In this document: one piece after another, positions 8,026-18,500 of the stretch
Numbering within the stretch: the first letter of the stretch is position 1
Layout of the letters: every line of letters begins with the position of its first letter
From: Pseudomonas moraviensis
GTDB taxonomy: Bacteria; Pseudomonadota; Gammaproteobacteria; Pseudomonadales; Pseudomonadaceae
NCBI RefSeq assembly: GCF_900105805.1
Contig: NZ_LT629788.1
Location: forward strand, 3,534,001 to 3,598,000
Direction: 5' to 3'
Length of the DNA stretch: 64,000 bases
The notes under the pieces: generated by a model
Seen by the model: the letters and a program-made list of their open reading frames with translations, nothing else
What the model was told of the DNA's origin: nothing
Databases searched by the model: none
Made by a program: the position numbers and the translations under genes

Positions 8026-9185
8026 ACCGGCGCATCGGCTGGTCGATCGGTGCGCTGGCGCTTTTGCTGCTCGGCGGCTTGAGCCTTTTTCTGTTTCTCA
8101 AAGCCCGGCCGTATCAGGAAGTTATCGATCACGGCCCCTCGCCCACCGCGCAAGCCAACCCGTATCTGGCCGCAGAAATGTTCCTGCGCGAGCGCGGCCT
8201 CGCGGTCAATCACGCCGACACCCTGGCGGTGCTGCCGCAGATCGATCCGCACAACCACACCTTGCTGTTGTTCGGTGAACGCGCGCGGATGACGCCGCGT
8301 GAAGTCGATCAGGTGCTGAACTGGACTCGCGCCGGCGGGCGTCTGGTGTTTGTCGCCGAGTCGCTGTGGGATGCGCAAACCCGGCAAAGCAACGATCTGC
8401 TGCTCGACCGCGTGCAACTGCACCAATCGCTGAGCAAAGACTTGAAAGATCCTCCGGCAGAAGTGGAAAAGGATCGCTTCCCGAAACTGACCAAGCTGTA
8501 TCTGGAAGACGAAGACGCGCCGGCCTACGCCGGTTTCGACACCGACTTCCACCTCGATGACCCGAACAACGTAGCCCAGGCCTGGGCCAACAGCGCCAAA
8601 GCCACGCACATGATGCAACGGGTATACGGCCTCGGCACGGTCACCGTGGTCACCGATGCCGAGCTGTGGAAAACCCCGGCCATCGGCCAATACGACAACG
8701 CCTGGCTGCTCTGGTACCTGAGCGCGGACACCGACGTCACGCTGATTTACAGCACCGCCCACGATGGTCTGTGGACGTTGCTCTGGCGCTACTTCCCGCA
8801 GGCTATCGTCGCCCTGCTCGCCTTGATCGGTCTGTGGTTGTGGCAGGCGAGTGTGCGCCACGGGCCGGTGCAAATGCCGGCGCCAGCGGGTCGCCGGCAA
8901 CTGCTGGAGCATCTGCGCGCCAGCGCCGATTTCCTGCTGCGCCACAACGGCCAGCAAGCGCTGTTGCAAGCGCTGCAGCAAGACGTCCTGCGCCGTGCCC
9001 GTCGCCGCCATCCCGGTTTCGATCAATTGAATGTGGCCGAACAATGGCTGGCGTTATCGCGCCTGACCCGGCAACCCACCCGCGCCATCAGCCAGGCCCT
9101 GAGCCCACGACCGAAGCAGCGTTTGTCCAGCGCCGAATTCAGCCGTCAGGTCGCTCATCTGCAAACCTTGAGGAACGCGTTATGA
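8022..9185 (+). CDS. DUF4350-domain membrane protein
   Basis: The 387-residue protein is predicted to start at the rare codon TTG at 8022, which overlaps the upstream stop (TTGA) and gives NRRIGWSIGALALLLLGGL, a clean N-terminal membrane anchor. The next 60 residues (NPYLAAEMFLRERGLAVNHA) and THDQLLLFGERARMTPREVD-like region form the DUF4350 domain, followed by a second membrane segment (AIVALLALIGLWLWQASV) at about residue 265 and a soluble helical tail. Its role is unknown, but the position between DUF4129 and MoxR is characteristic of these operons. No ATG start exists nearby that keeps the anchor. Confidence 0.75.
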   Translation: MNRRIGWSIGALALLLLGGLSLFLFLKARPYQEVIDHGPSPTAQANPYLAAEMFLRERGLAVNHADTLAVLPQIDPHNHTLLLFGERARMTPREVDQVLNWTRAGGRLVFVAESLWDAQTRQSNDLLLDRVQLHQSLSKDLKDPPAEVEKDRFPKLTKLYLEDEDAPAYAGFDTDFHLDDPNNVAQAWANSAKATHMMQRVYGLGTVTVVTDAELWKTPAIGQYDNAWLLWYLSADTDVTLIYSTAHDGLWTLLWRYFPQAIVALLALIGLWLWQASVRHGPVQMPAPAGRRQLLEHLRASADFLLRHNGQQALLQALQQDVLRRARRRHPGFDQLNVAEQWLALSRLTRQPTRAISQALSPRPKQRLSSAEFSRQVAHLQTLRNAL

Positions 9186-10183
9186 CTGAACAGATCGAGC
9201 CCGGCAGCGCGACTCACGCCGCCCAGCAACGCCAGCGTGCCAGCCAGTTGGCGCAAGCGGTACGCAATGAATTGAACAAGGCGCTGATCGGCCAGGAGGC
9301 AGTGGTCGACGACGTGCTGACCGCGCTGATTGCCGGCGGCCACGTGTTGCTCGAAGGCGTCCCCGGTCTGGGCAAGACCTTGCTGGTGCGGGCGCTGGCG
9401 CGTTGCTTCGGCGGCGAGTTTGCGCGCATTCAATTCACCCCCGACCTGATGCCCAGCGACGTCACCGGCCATGCCGTGTATGACTTGCAGACCGAGCAGT
9501 TCAAGCTGCGCAAAGGCCCGTTGTTCACCAACCTGCTGCTGGCCGATGAGATCAATCGCGCTCCGGCGAAAACCCAGGCGGCCTTGCTCGAAGCCATGCA
9601 GGAACGCCAGGTGACACTTGAAGGTCGCGCCCTGCCCATCGCGCAACCGTTCATGGTCCTGGCCACGCAGAACCCGATCGAACAGGAAGGCACCTATCCG
9701 CTGCCGGAAGCCGAACTCGACCGGTTCATGCTCAAGGTGCGCATGGATTACCCCGATGCCGATCAGGAACTGAACATGGTCCGTCAGGTGTGTCGTTCGA
9801 CCCGCGCCGACATGCTCGACGTGCAACCACTGCGCACCGTGTTGCAGGCCAAGGATGTGCAAGCCCTGCAACGGATTGCCAGTGATTTGCCGCTGGACGA
9901 TCAGGTTCTCGATTACGCCGTGCGCCTGGCGCGCAGTACGCGAACCTGGCCGGGGTTGACCCTTGGTGCCGGGCCGCGCGCCTCGATCGCCCTGGTGCGT
10001 TGCGCCCGCGCCCGGGCGCTGTTGCGCGGCGGCGAATTCGTGATTCCCGATGACATCAAGGGTTGCGCGCTGGCCGTGCTGCGCCATCGCGTGCGCATCG
10101 CGCCGGAACTGGATATCGAAGGTCTGCAGGTCGATCAGGTGCTCGCGCAATTGCTCGATCAAGTCCCGGCGCCACGCCTGTGA
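9182..10183 (+). CDS. MoxR-family AAA+ ATPase
   Basis: The 333-residue protein is a chaperone-like AAA+ ATPase. The Walker A motif is GVPGLGKT and the Walker B motif is LLADEINRAPAKTQ, followed by the arginine-bearing sensor region AELDRFMLKV. The C-terminal AAA lid is present and the length is standard. MoxR proteins work with von Willebrand-type or DUF58 partners to assemble or mature membrane or periplasmic proteins. Here the DUF58 gene follows with a GTGA overlap. The ATG at 9182 overlaps the stop of the preceding gene. Confidence 0.92.
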   Translation: MTEQIEPGSATHAAQQRQRASQLAQAVRNELNKALIGQEAVVDDVLTALIAGGHVLLEGVPGLGKTLLVRALARCFGGEFARIQFTPDLMPSDVTGHAVYDLQTEQFKLRKGPLFTNLLLADEINRAPAKTQAALLEAMQERQVTLEGRALPIAQPFMVLATQNPIEQEGTYPLPEAELDRFMLKVRMDYPDADQELNMVRQVCRSTRADMLDVQPLRTVLQAKDVQALQRIASDLPLDDQVLDYAVRLARSTRTWPGLTLGAGPRASIALVRCARARALLRGGEFVIPDDIKGCALAVLRHRVRIAPELDIEGLQVDQVLAQLLDQVPAPRL

Positions 10184-11511
10184 AACCCTCGCGGCTGCTG
10201 CTGAGCTGGCTCGCCCTGCTGCTGGTCGTCAGCCTTGTGCTCGGCGTTTTTCAGGCACTCGGCAGGGAGCTCCCGTCGAGCCTGATTGCGATCAACTGGG
10301 GTTTGCTCCTGGCTCTGTTGGCGTTGGCAGTTATTGACGCACTGCGCCTCAAACGCCTGCCCTCGCTACGCATCAAGCGGCAGATGCCCGGCAGCCTGGC
10401 ATTGGGGCGCTGGGCAGAGGTGCAGCTGGACATTGCGCATGACTTCGCCGAGGCGCTGAACGTCAATCTTTTCGACCACGTTCCCGACGGCCTCGCGTTT
10501 GAACATCTGCCATGGGCCGTCGAGCTTCAACCCGGCCATTCGAGCCAGATCCGCTACCGTCTGCGCCCGGCCAGACGCGGGCATTTCCGCTTTGAACAGT
10601 GCGAAGTCAACCTGCCGAGCCCGTTCGGATTATGGTCGGGAAAACGCCTGATCGAGGTCGCCGATCAGACCCGCGTCTATCCCGATTTCGCCCGGCTCTA
10701 CGGCGCAGAGTTACGCGCCGTCGACAACTGGCTCAGCCAGCTTGGCGTACGCCAGCGGCAACGTCGCGGTCAGGGTCAGGAGTTCCATCAGTTGCGCGAA
10801 TTTCGTGAGGGCGACAGCCTGCGCCAGATCGACTGGAAAGCCACCGCGCGCCAGCGCACGCCGATTGCCCGCGAGTATCAGGACGAGCGCGACCAGCAAA
10901 TCATCTTTCTCCTCGATTGCGGCCGACGCATGCGCAGCCAGGACGATGAACTGTCGCACTTCGACCACGCGCTCAATGCCTGCCTGTTGCTCAGTTATGT
11001 GGCGTTGCGTCAGGGCGATGCGGTGGGATTGAGTACGTTTGCCGATGATCGACCGCGCCATGTCGTGCCAGTCAAAGGCAGCGGGCAACTGAACGTGCTG
11101 CTCAACGCGGTTTACGACCTGGACAGCACGCAGCGTCCGGCTGATTATCAGGCCGCCGTCAACCAACTGCTGACGCGCCAGAAGCGCCGGGCACTGGTGG
11201 TCATGGTGACCAACCTGCGCGATGAAGACGATGAGGAGCTGCTGAGCGCGATCAGGCGTCTGAGCGCACATCATCGGGTAATGGTCGCCAGTCTGCGCGA
11301 AGAAGCGCTGGATACGTTACGCCAGTCACCGGTGCAAACGCTGCCAGAGGCGTTGGCTTATTGCGGCACGGTGAACTACCTGAATGAGCGTGCAGAACGC
11401 CATGAGCGCTTGAGTGCTCATGGCGTTGCCGTGATGGATGTTCGGCCCGCAGCGTTCGGCGCCGAGCTGGTGACGCAGTATCTGAGCTGGAAAAGTAGTG
11501 GGGCGCTTTGA
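10180..11511 (+). CDS. DUF58-domain protein (MoxR partner)
   Basis: The 443-residue protein starts at GTG 10180 and has two N-terminal membrane segments (LLLSWLALLLVVSLVLGVF and a second at about residues 32-45). A soluble part follows with the hallmark DUF58 motif GQGQEFHQLREFREGDSLRQIDWKATAR. The C-terminal half resembles a von Willebrand A-like fold: IIFLLDCGRRM contains a partial MIDAS-type Asp. It closes the RDD-SpoIIM-DUF4129-DUF4350-MoxR-DUF58 operon. Its TGA ends exactly one base before the stop codon of the convergent toxin-region gene, and no terminator is visible between them. Confidence 0.88.
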   Translation: MKPSRLLLSWLALLLVVSLVLGVFQALGRELPSSLIAINWGLLLALLALAVIDALRLKRLPSLRIKRQMPGSLALGRWAEVQLDIAHDFAEALNVNLFDHVPDGLAFEHLPWAVELQPGHSSQIRYRLRPARRGHFRFEQCEVNLPSPFGLWSGKRLIEVADQTRVYPDFARLYGAELRAVDNWLSQLGVRQRQRRGQGQEFHQLREFREGDSLRQIDWKATARQRTPIAREYQDERDQQIIFLLDCGRRMRSQDDELSHFDHALNACLLLSYVALRQGDAVGLSTFADDRPRHVVPVKGSGQLNVLLNAVYDLDSTQRPADYQAAVNQLLTRQKRRALVVMVTNLRDEDDEELLSAIRRLSAHHRVMVASLREEALDTLRQSPVQTLPEALAYCGTVNYLNERAERHERLSAHGVAVMDVRPAAFGAELVTQYLSWKSSGAL

Positions 11512-14500
11512 TCACTCCAGAATCGGCACATACACCGATCCACTTTCGGAGGTGCCGTCGGCATTTTCCACTTCAACCTCAAGGGAAACGATTTCCGACG
11601 CGGCCATCACTTTCCAGCCAGTCTTGAATTCACCCTTGCTGTCTGTAATGGAATCAATGAAAGGCTTGCCGTTGACGCGGACCCGAATTTTTCTTTGAGG
11701 CACGGGTGCTGCCGACGTTTTGTCCACGACCAATGCAGTCATCGATACATAGGCGCCCACATAGGCAGGATTCGGCGTCGCAACAACAGACGCCACAACA
11801 GCTGGACGCTCAGTGACAATCAGTGGCAGCGATTTCATATCCCATCCCGCCACGCCCCCCTTCACCGCCGCCCACACATGCCCCTCCCCCGGAACCCCCA
11901 GCGACAAGCGAAGCTTTGCGTGCCCTTGAGCGTTGGTACGGGTTGACGGCAAGAATTCATCCGCGTAATTCCACATGACCTCAACGTCACTCTGCGGCTG
12001 ACCATCGAGTGCTGACACGACGCTGGCTTGAAGCTCTACCGGTTCACCCGGATAGCCAGCGGACTGGATAAGGACCAGTTCGTTGATTTCAAGCGGCGCA
12101 TTGAGCGTGAATCGATAATGAATGGAGCGTGCGCTCGCGCCTGCTCCCACGGTCGCAGTCAACTCGTTCAATCCAGGGCAGGCAGGGATAAAACCTATTT
12201 TCGCCCTTCCGTAAAAGTCCGAGACACTCATCAAGTCATTGATCCCGGCCCCGAGCCATTTTACCGTTATGCCTGGCATCGCTTTGCCGCTGATCGATGA
12301 CTGCAATCTGACTTGCCACTCAAGTGTCTCTCCCCAATCAAGTACTCTGTCCGCAACGGTATGTTCGGCAAACTCTACGACCCGCGAACCTGAACCCTGC
12401 GACATCGCATTGGCCGGCGAAAGCCGTGCCAGCCGTTCGGCGCAGAGCCGCAAGGCAAAACTGCCGTCCGTGAAATCTCCCGCGCGCAACCCGAACCTTG
12501 CCATTCCATTCGTGACGACCTGCGCCATGCCCAGCTCTGGCTCATAGCTATTGCCCAGTACTGCGGGCGCCGTGCCGGTATGCCCCATACGTACGGTCTG
12601 CCCGTTAAATTCTTCCGGGAAAAACGCCACGATACTGTGCCGACCGTTGCGACGCGGGAATCCGGTGGTCACACCCCAGACCTGACTGGTCTGACCATCG
12701 AAACTGACCTTGACTCGCGGCCAGAGATCTTCTGCCAATGTTTTGAAGGTGACGCTTCTCTGCTCTGAGGTATTGTCGAAGAGACTGAGCAAAGTCGCCT
12801 GCACCGTATGCATGTCGGCGCTCACGGGAAGCACGGCGAAGCCGGAGTTACCACTGCTGTCCGTGTTGACCACTACGGGGGCTGCGCCTGCGTACCATGT
12901 GACCGGCACATCGGCAACTGCCTCCCCGGTAAATCGTGATACCACATTAGCCCACGTCCAGGCCCGATCAAGATCCACTACCGGATCCACCGGTGATTCC
13001 AGTATGGAATTGAAACTCAAGGCGTTATGTCCCAGATCCATGGGTGTGACGGGGGCGAGGAATGCCAATTGAGGCAGGTTCACAGCGAGCGCAAAGTCAC
13101 CTGCTTTTGTGCTGCTGCTGAAGTCGAGTTGCCAGAAAGCACCCTCTGCACCCAGCGGTTGAGATTGCGCCAGGGGCGGACGCACGCCCGCGTTCAATTC
13201 TTCGGCAGGCGTTCCCGACCACTCCAGCGCTGTTGACAGACCCACCAGCGGGCTCAGCTCATTGAGCCAGACGGTGAACTGATGATCCGCACCGAGGCAG
13301 GGATATAGCGTCTGCCCATCGAGTGCTGCCGTTACGCGGTCCAGCCTGACGCCAAGCTCCCGGGTCAGGTCTGCATTGACGAATCGCCCGCACAACTCGC
13401 GATCATCTGCAACAGCATCAGCGCGCAGACGCAACTCAAAGGGTCTGCTCAGGCTTTCGGCGGCGCTGGAGGACAGGTTCCATGTCAATCCATCAGCCCC
13501 CAGCGGGAAAAAAATGCCCGGGTCAGCCGGGTTCAGACCGATCAGCGGATCGCCCTCTCGCCAATCCAGACTGATGCGTTTGTTGTCGACCCATGGGCTG
13601 CCCTCAACAGGGGTGACCTTCAGCACATGGGTCTGTCCATGCCGGCACACCAGGCCGATGGTTTGCAGATCCACTGCTTCGTCATCCAGAGTGATCTGCA
13701 CATGCGCCTTCCAGACATTGGTCGCGATTGCCTTCACGACGAACTCCATCTCGCTCGGCTCGGCATCTTCATGAGCCTTAATGGTGGCAGTCACACGATG
13801 GTCTCCCGCAGCGCCAGGCTGATGGCTATGACTGGCCCAGCCACCGGTGCCTGTCAGGGTCTTCGTCACGCTCCCATCCGGCTCCGTCCAGAACACCAGT
13901 GCTCCCTCGACCGGGCCACCGGTTCCCGATGCCGTCTTGTGCAGCACCTGCACCCACATTCGTGCGCTGTCGTTTTCATCCACCACACAAATCCTGTCAG
14001 GCCCTCGCACCTCACCAGGTTCAACGACATTGCGCGCCAGCAACATGGGTTTGGCAGGCGAACTTTCCAACAGATGCGCAGAGGTCAACCGCAGAGAAAA
14101 CTGGCCATCGTCTCTGTCCTCGTTATCAAATCGATACTCAAGCAGTCCACCCGAACCTATACGAGCGGCTGTTTCAAGCGGTGGCGTGACAGTAACTCCC
14201 AGCTTCTCGGCAGGGTCGCCGCTCCAGCGCAACGTCACGTCTGTGTCCCACAGTTCCTCGGGGAAGCGGATTTGCAAACGATAGGTCGTTCCGCGATTGG
14301 GATAGCCTTTCTGATCCCACGGCCGCTCGCCTCCCTCTCCAATGATCGTGCGGATCTCTTGCAACGGGTCGGTCGCCAGCACCTTGACTTCAAAGACGTG
14401 ACTCACTGCGCCGCTGGCGTAGTAGAGACTTTCGACCGACGCTTGGATCTGCACATCGCCGGCCGCGCTCGGTTGTTGTTCAAACCAGGCCCAGCCCTCA

Positions 14501-15552
14501 CGATCGGTCGGCGTTGTGGTTTTTACGTCCGTGCCGTCTACCGTCCAGGTTACTGTCATGCCCTCCAGCGCCTTGTCGGTGTAATACGAACCGACGCAGA
14601 CGCCAACCCTGATGGATTGGCCATACTCCATTACCACGTAATGCGCCGCCTCTTTCAGTTGAATGAACTTGAGGCGGTGGTCACCCAGTGAGACCGGAAT
14701 ATCCAGCACGGGGGAGTTGAACTCGTTCGCTAACTGCAGAGTGAAAAGATAGGGAGGGTCGCCGTCAAGTTCCGGGCAAACGAGACTCCAGTTATCATCC
14801 AGCGGTTTATCCCTGCCCCAGTCCGGATCGGCGACAATTGCGCCCTGTGGGTTGTTCCTGATGTTCAAGGACGCCCGAGTACCCTGCCAGGCATCATCCT
14901 GCGCATGGATGCATTTGAAGCGGTGCGCAGTCGAACCCAGCGCGCCCAGACAAAGAGGCAAGACGCGCGCCAATGGCAATTGTTCTGCGTCCAGTTGCAA
15001 CGTCAACACATGCGCGGCCGGCAAATGCAACTGCAGGTTGATCCGGGTGATACGCAACGAGGAGAAGTAGTCGCCCTCTTTGTTGAGCGGACTGATGGCG
15101 TGGACTTTCAGAAGCTGTGTATCCAACAGCGGCAGTGTCACATCCACTTCGTACGTGTGTGGCCGGAACAGCCGAGGCAGACCATCGCGCTGGCGCTGGA
15201 GGTCGGCATTGCGGTCGCGAAGTGCGCCCACGCGCAGGGGAATTTTCTGCGTATCGGGCAGCCCGGCCACACTGAGCTCCAGCAGCCCCTCCTCATCGTG
15301 GTCCATTTCACAAAGAAAGCTGATGACATACCTGACGTCGTTGCTGGCACTTTTGAATAAGGTAATTTCCTGATACGCGGAAGACCCGTCGAGAGCGGAC
15401 AGGATATTCAGGCGCTCACCACTTTCCAATTGCTCGGCCTTGGTCACGACATAAGCCGGGTTGACCGGCCCTCTTTTCCACTCTCGCAGGCTCTGAGAGA
15501 AGTCGCCGTTGAGGATCAGATTGCGCTCGGCTTGAATCCCTGGGTTACGCAT
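11512..15552 (-). CDS. Giant Ig/invasin-like repeat protein in the TcA operon
   Basis: The 1346-residue protein has no signal peptide or membrane segment. Residues about 1-130 (NLILNGDFSQSLREW and the following beta-rich stretch) look like a galactose-binding-like jelly roll. The rest alternates bacterial Ig-like (Big_1/invasin type) domains such as LEGMTVTWTVDG, VEGALVFWTEPDG, VADVPVTWYAGA, MPGITVKWLGAG and QSDVEVMWNYADE with a second beta module marked by FPEELWDTDVTLRWSG and FPEEFNGQTVRMGHTG. Its start overlaps the stop of the TcaB-like gene by 8 nt, so it is translated from the same mRNA. A role in receptor binding or delivery is my inference. I do not recognise the full-length protein. 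Confidence 0.75.
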   Translation of the reverse strand: MRNPGIQAERNLILNGDFSQSLREWKRGPVNPAYVVTKAEQLESGERLNILSALDGSSAYQEITLFKSASNDVRYVISFLCEMDHDEEGLLELSVAGLPDTQKIPLRVGALRDRNADLQRQRDGLPRLFRPHTYEVDVTLPLLDTQLLKVHAISPLNKEGDYFSSLRITRINLQLHLPAAHVLTLQLDAEQLPLARVLPLCLGALGSTAHRFKCIHAQDDAWQGTRASLNIRNNPQGAIVADPDWGRDKPLDDNWSLVCPELDGDPPYLFTLQLANEFNSPVLDIPVSLGDHRLKFIQLKEAAHYVVMEYGQSIRVGVCVGSYYTDKALEGMTVTWTVDGTDVKTTTPTDREGWAWFEQQPSAAGDVQIQASVESLYYASGAVSHVFEVKVLATDPLQEIRTIIGEGGERPWDQKGYPNRGTTYRLQIRFPEELWDTDVTLRWSGDPAEKLGVTVTPPLETAARIGSGGLLEYRFDNEDRDDGQFSLRLTSAHLLESSPAKPMLLARNVVEPGEVRGPDRICVVDENDSARMWVQVLHKTASGTGGPVEGALVFWTEPDGSVTKTLTGTGGWASHSHQPGAAGDHRVTATIKAHEDAEPSEMEFVVKAIATNVWKAHVQITLDDEAVDLQTIGLVCRHGQTHVLKVTPVEGSPWVDNKRISLDWREGDPLIGLNPADPGIFFPLGADGLTWNLSSSAAESLSRPFELRLRADAVADDRELCGRFVNADLTRELGVRLDRVTAALDGQTLYPCLGADHQFTVWLNELSPLVGLSTALEWSGTPAEELNAGVRPPLAQSQPLGAEGAFWQLDFSSSTKAGDFALAVNLPQLAFLAPVTPMDLGHNALSFNSILESPVDPVVDLDRAWTWANVVSRFTGEAVADVPVTWYAGAAPVVVNTDSSGNSGFAVLPVSADMHTVQATLLSLFDNTSEQRSVTFKTLAEDLWPRVKVSFDGQTSQVWGVTTGFPRRNGRHSIVAFFPEEFNGQTVRMGHTGTAPAVLGNSYEPELGMAQVVTNGMARFGLRAGDFTDGSFALRLCAERLARLSPANAMSQGSGSRVVEFAEHTVADRVLDWGETLEWQVRLQSSISGKAMPGITVKWLGAGINDLMSVSDFYGRAKIGFIPACPGLNELTATVGAGASARSIHYRFTLNAPLEINELVLIQSAGYPGEPVELQASVVSALDGQPQSDVEVMWNYADEFLPSTRTNAQGHAKLRLSLGVPGEGHVWAAVKGGVAGWDMKSLPLIVTERPAVVASVVATPNPAYVGAYVSMTALVVDKTSAAPVPQRKIRVRVNGKPFIDSITDSKGEFKTGWKVMAASEIVSLEVEVENADGTSESGSVYVPILE

Positions 15553-18500
15553 GATGACGGCTCCGTTCGGCATTGCGCTGCAAAGCATCCGCTTTGGCTT
15601 CTGTCACCAGGTTTTCCACTGCCAGTACGAAGGTCGGCTCACCGGGCCTGGCCGAATAGCGGATAGTGATAATGAGGTCGGTAATGGATGCAAGCACGGC
15701 AGATTGAGCCGGCTCGCCCCACCACGGAAAATGGATTTCCCAACAGGAAACGGCCCCCGAGCACTCAAAGGCGCGAAGCAGCCCCGTATCCTGGTCTTCC
15801 ATGACGCGCCCATCATCGGCAACGCCTTGGGAAATGCCGATTTGCTGCCCCGAGCGCGTGTTGAACACCACATCGGCAGGTGCTGCCTTGCTCTCGGGGT
15901 TATGCAGATATTCCACCGCCTGTGGCACTGGCCGGACGACGGTACGACTGCCAGTCTGGGTCAGCGTGGCCCTGAGGTTTTCGTAGGGTCCGAGCAATGC
16001 CGGGCAGTCAAATTCAACCGAGCGGATCAACCGGCAGTATTCACCGGGATGGTCGCGATTGAAGTTCAACTCACTCACGCAAAAAGCGAGGCGTCCGTGA
16101 GTCTGCAGGTTTCCAAGCGCCGTCGCCCAGTCGGGGGCGTCGGGCTGCGGCTCGACGGTATCAGCGAAAAGCTGTCGCAAGGAAACGGTCTTGACCCGCT
16201 CGATACGTCGCTCGAAGCTTTGCAGGTGATCGCGCTGCTCGCGCATCAGAAAGCCCGCCAACTGCTGGCCAGCCAACAAACCGTGATGTTTATCGGACCA
16301 TGCCTGGGCCAAAATCGACGGTGAATCGTAATCACCGGTTTGTGCAATGCGCGATGCCTGAGCACTGACGCACAGACTGTAAGTTGCGTCATAAGCCTGG
16401 TAGTACAACGCCTTGAGTTGTGCCAGCAGCCAATCGTAAAGCTGACTGTGGGTGGTGCGTTTTTGCAGAAAGTCGTACACGGCCATGGATTGAAGATTGG
16501 TTTGCAAGACCAATTGCAGACTGGCCTGGGCCGCATCCACAGCAATCACCTGCGCATTGATCTGCTCATCCAGCGCCTGCAGTTCGGCGAGTGCCAGGTT
16601 GCGTTGCAAACCCCACTCGCGGCGACGCAGACGATAGCCTTCAGTCACCGCTCTTTTTTCCGCGTCGGCCTGCTTGCCCAGTGAGGCAATCTGCAAGCCC
16701 TGTGCGATGGCATGCAAAACACCTTCTGGAAAGGCATTGCCGTTGGCCATACCAAAAACTTTGGGAATGACCGAAATCCCCCCCGCCGCAGACTGAACCG
16801 CGACCGAGCCCTGATTGAGTTCCTTGGCAGCGTGAAGGTCATCCATGACCTTGTATTCCTCTGCCGTGACGTTTTCGTCAAACCACGCGGCGTACTCATC
16901 GGCGCGTTGCTTGACGGCGGCGTGACTTTGGCGCAAGGCCGTCAGCGTCACGTCCATCTGAGCGAGGGATTTTTCCTGAATGGTTTTCGTCCATTCGGCT
17001 TGTTCCAGCAAATGCCTTTGTTGCAACTCAATCTGTTGCGCTGTGTCGCGCTGTTCCATGAAGCGCAGCAGTTCACTGCCGAGGTTTTGCAGCTCCTGTG
17101 CAGACCGCAGGGCAAATTCGCTGGTGACTCGCCAGCCGTAGCCGTTCAGGACTGGCCGCCCCCCCATTCGCCGTGGCCCGGCGTTGTTTCCTGCCGCCAG
17201 ATCACGTAACAGTTGCGCAGGATCACCCGGCGGTTCATACAGCGGCAATTCGAGCGGTTTGCCATCAATGGTCAACCAATGGCGCAAGTTGTAGAGGCGC
17301 TGCCGAGGCAGTTGGATCAGCGCCAACAAGCGATCATTGGTCGGCAGTTTGAACGGTGGTGTCGCCAGCAGCCCCATCGCCGGTGCGAAATCAGCCGCGG
17401 GCGGTACGTCGGCAAGGGAATACACATGCGTTCTCTCGAACGCTTCCAGCGTTGGACGCGCGCCGCTCTGGTCAATCAGCGCTCCGAGCGTCTGCGTCTG
17501 CCAATCGGCCACCGAGCGCGCCGTAGGCGGGTCGCCCATCAAGTCCTGCGCCTGCTGATAACACTCCTTGGCCAGCACCAGACTGTCCCGCGTCTGCTGG
17601 CGGTAATACCAGTCCCCCTCCTCGACCAGATTCTTGACGAACTCCATGAAGGTCAGGATCTGAAAATGCTGTGGCGCCGCATAACTGATGGCGTACGGAT
17701 CATCTTCTACCAGACACTCAGAGCCGGCATTGCCGGGACTCACCAAGGGCCGGCAGCGCCAGTAGTCCGGCTTGTCGCTTGGCTGCGGGGGATTGGAAAC
17801 CTGCGCGGTCGCTTGCGGATCGAACACCCTGCGCCACCAGGCTTCAGCCTCGCGATAACGATTTTCGTCGCGGAAGCGGATACCCACCAGATGAATCACA
17901 TGGTAGTACAACTCCCAGAAGTACAAGCCATTGGCACTATTGAAGGCACCGTTGGGCTCATTGACCGGCCCGGCTTCCGAGGTCGGCTCATCGAAAAACT
18001 GCGCCTCCCAGGCGTACACCGCATCTACAGAAATATTGGCGAGCCCGACCAGCCGCGGACCGAACAGCGAATTAAGGCGTACCCGTGCCAGGGTTCCAGG
18101 CTTGTTGAAGGCCAGAAACTGCGCCGCGTCATGCCGATTCTTTTCCAGTACCGCGGGATCGAAACCCACGATGCCGGTCATTGTCAGCACGAACTGTTTC
18201 CGGCCATAGGTTGCAGAGGCAGTAGTCGCGCCGAAAGTGAAGGTGATGGGGCTGATGAAGCCGCCTGAACCACGCGTGTAGGTAAGCCAGTCGGTGGCCC
18301 ATCCACCGTCTGTCGAATACGTTCCACTGGTTTCCTTCGGATCCCCGCCCGAGGGTTCGCTGGTCAGCGTCAAGTCGAAACCCACGGTTGCCACGCCCCC
18401 GGTGCCATTTGGCCTGCAAATGCCCCTGACGGCCAGGATGTCTCCCGTGGAGTGAGTCAGCACAAACGCATCCAGTTCGTAGAAGTCAGTCAGCGTCCCG

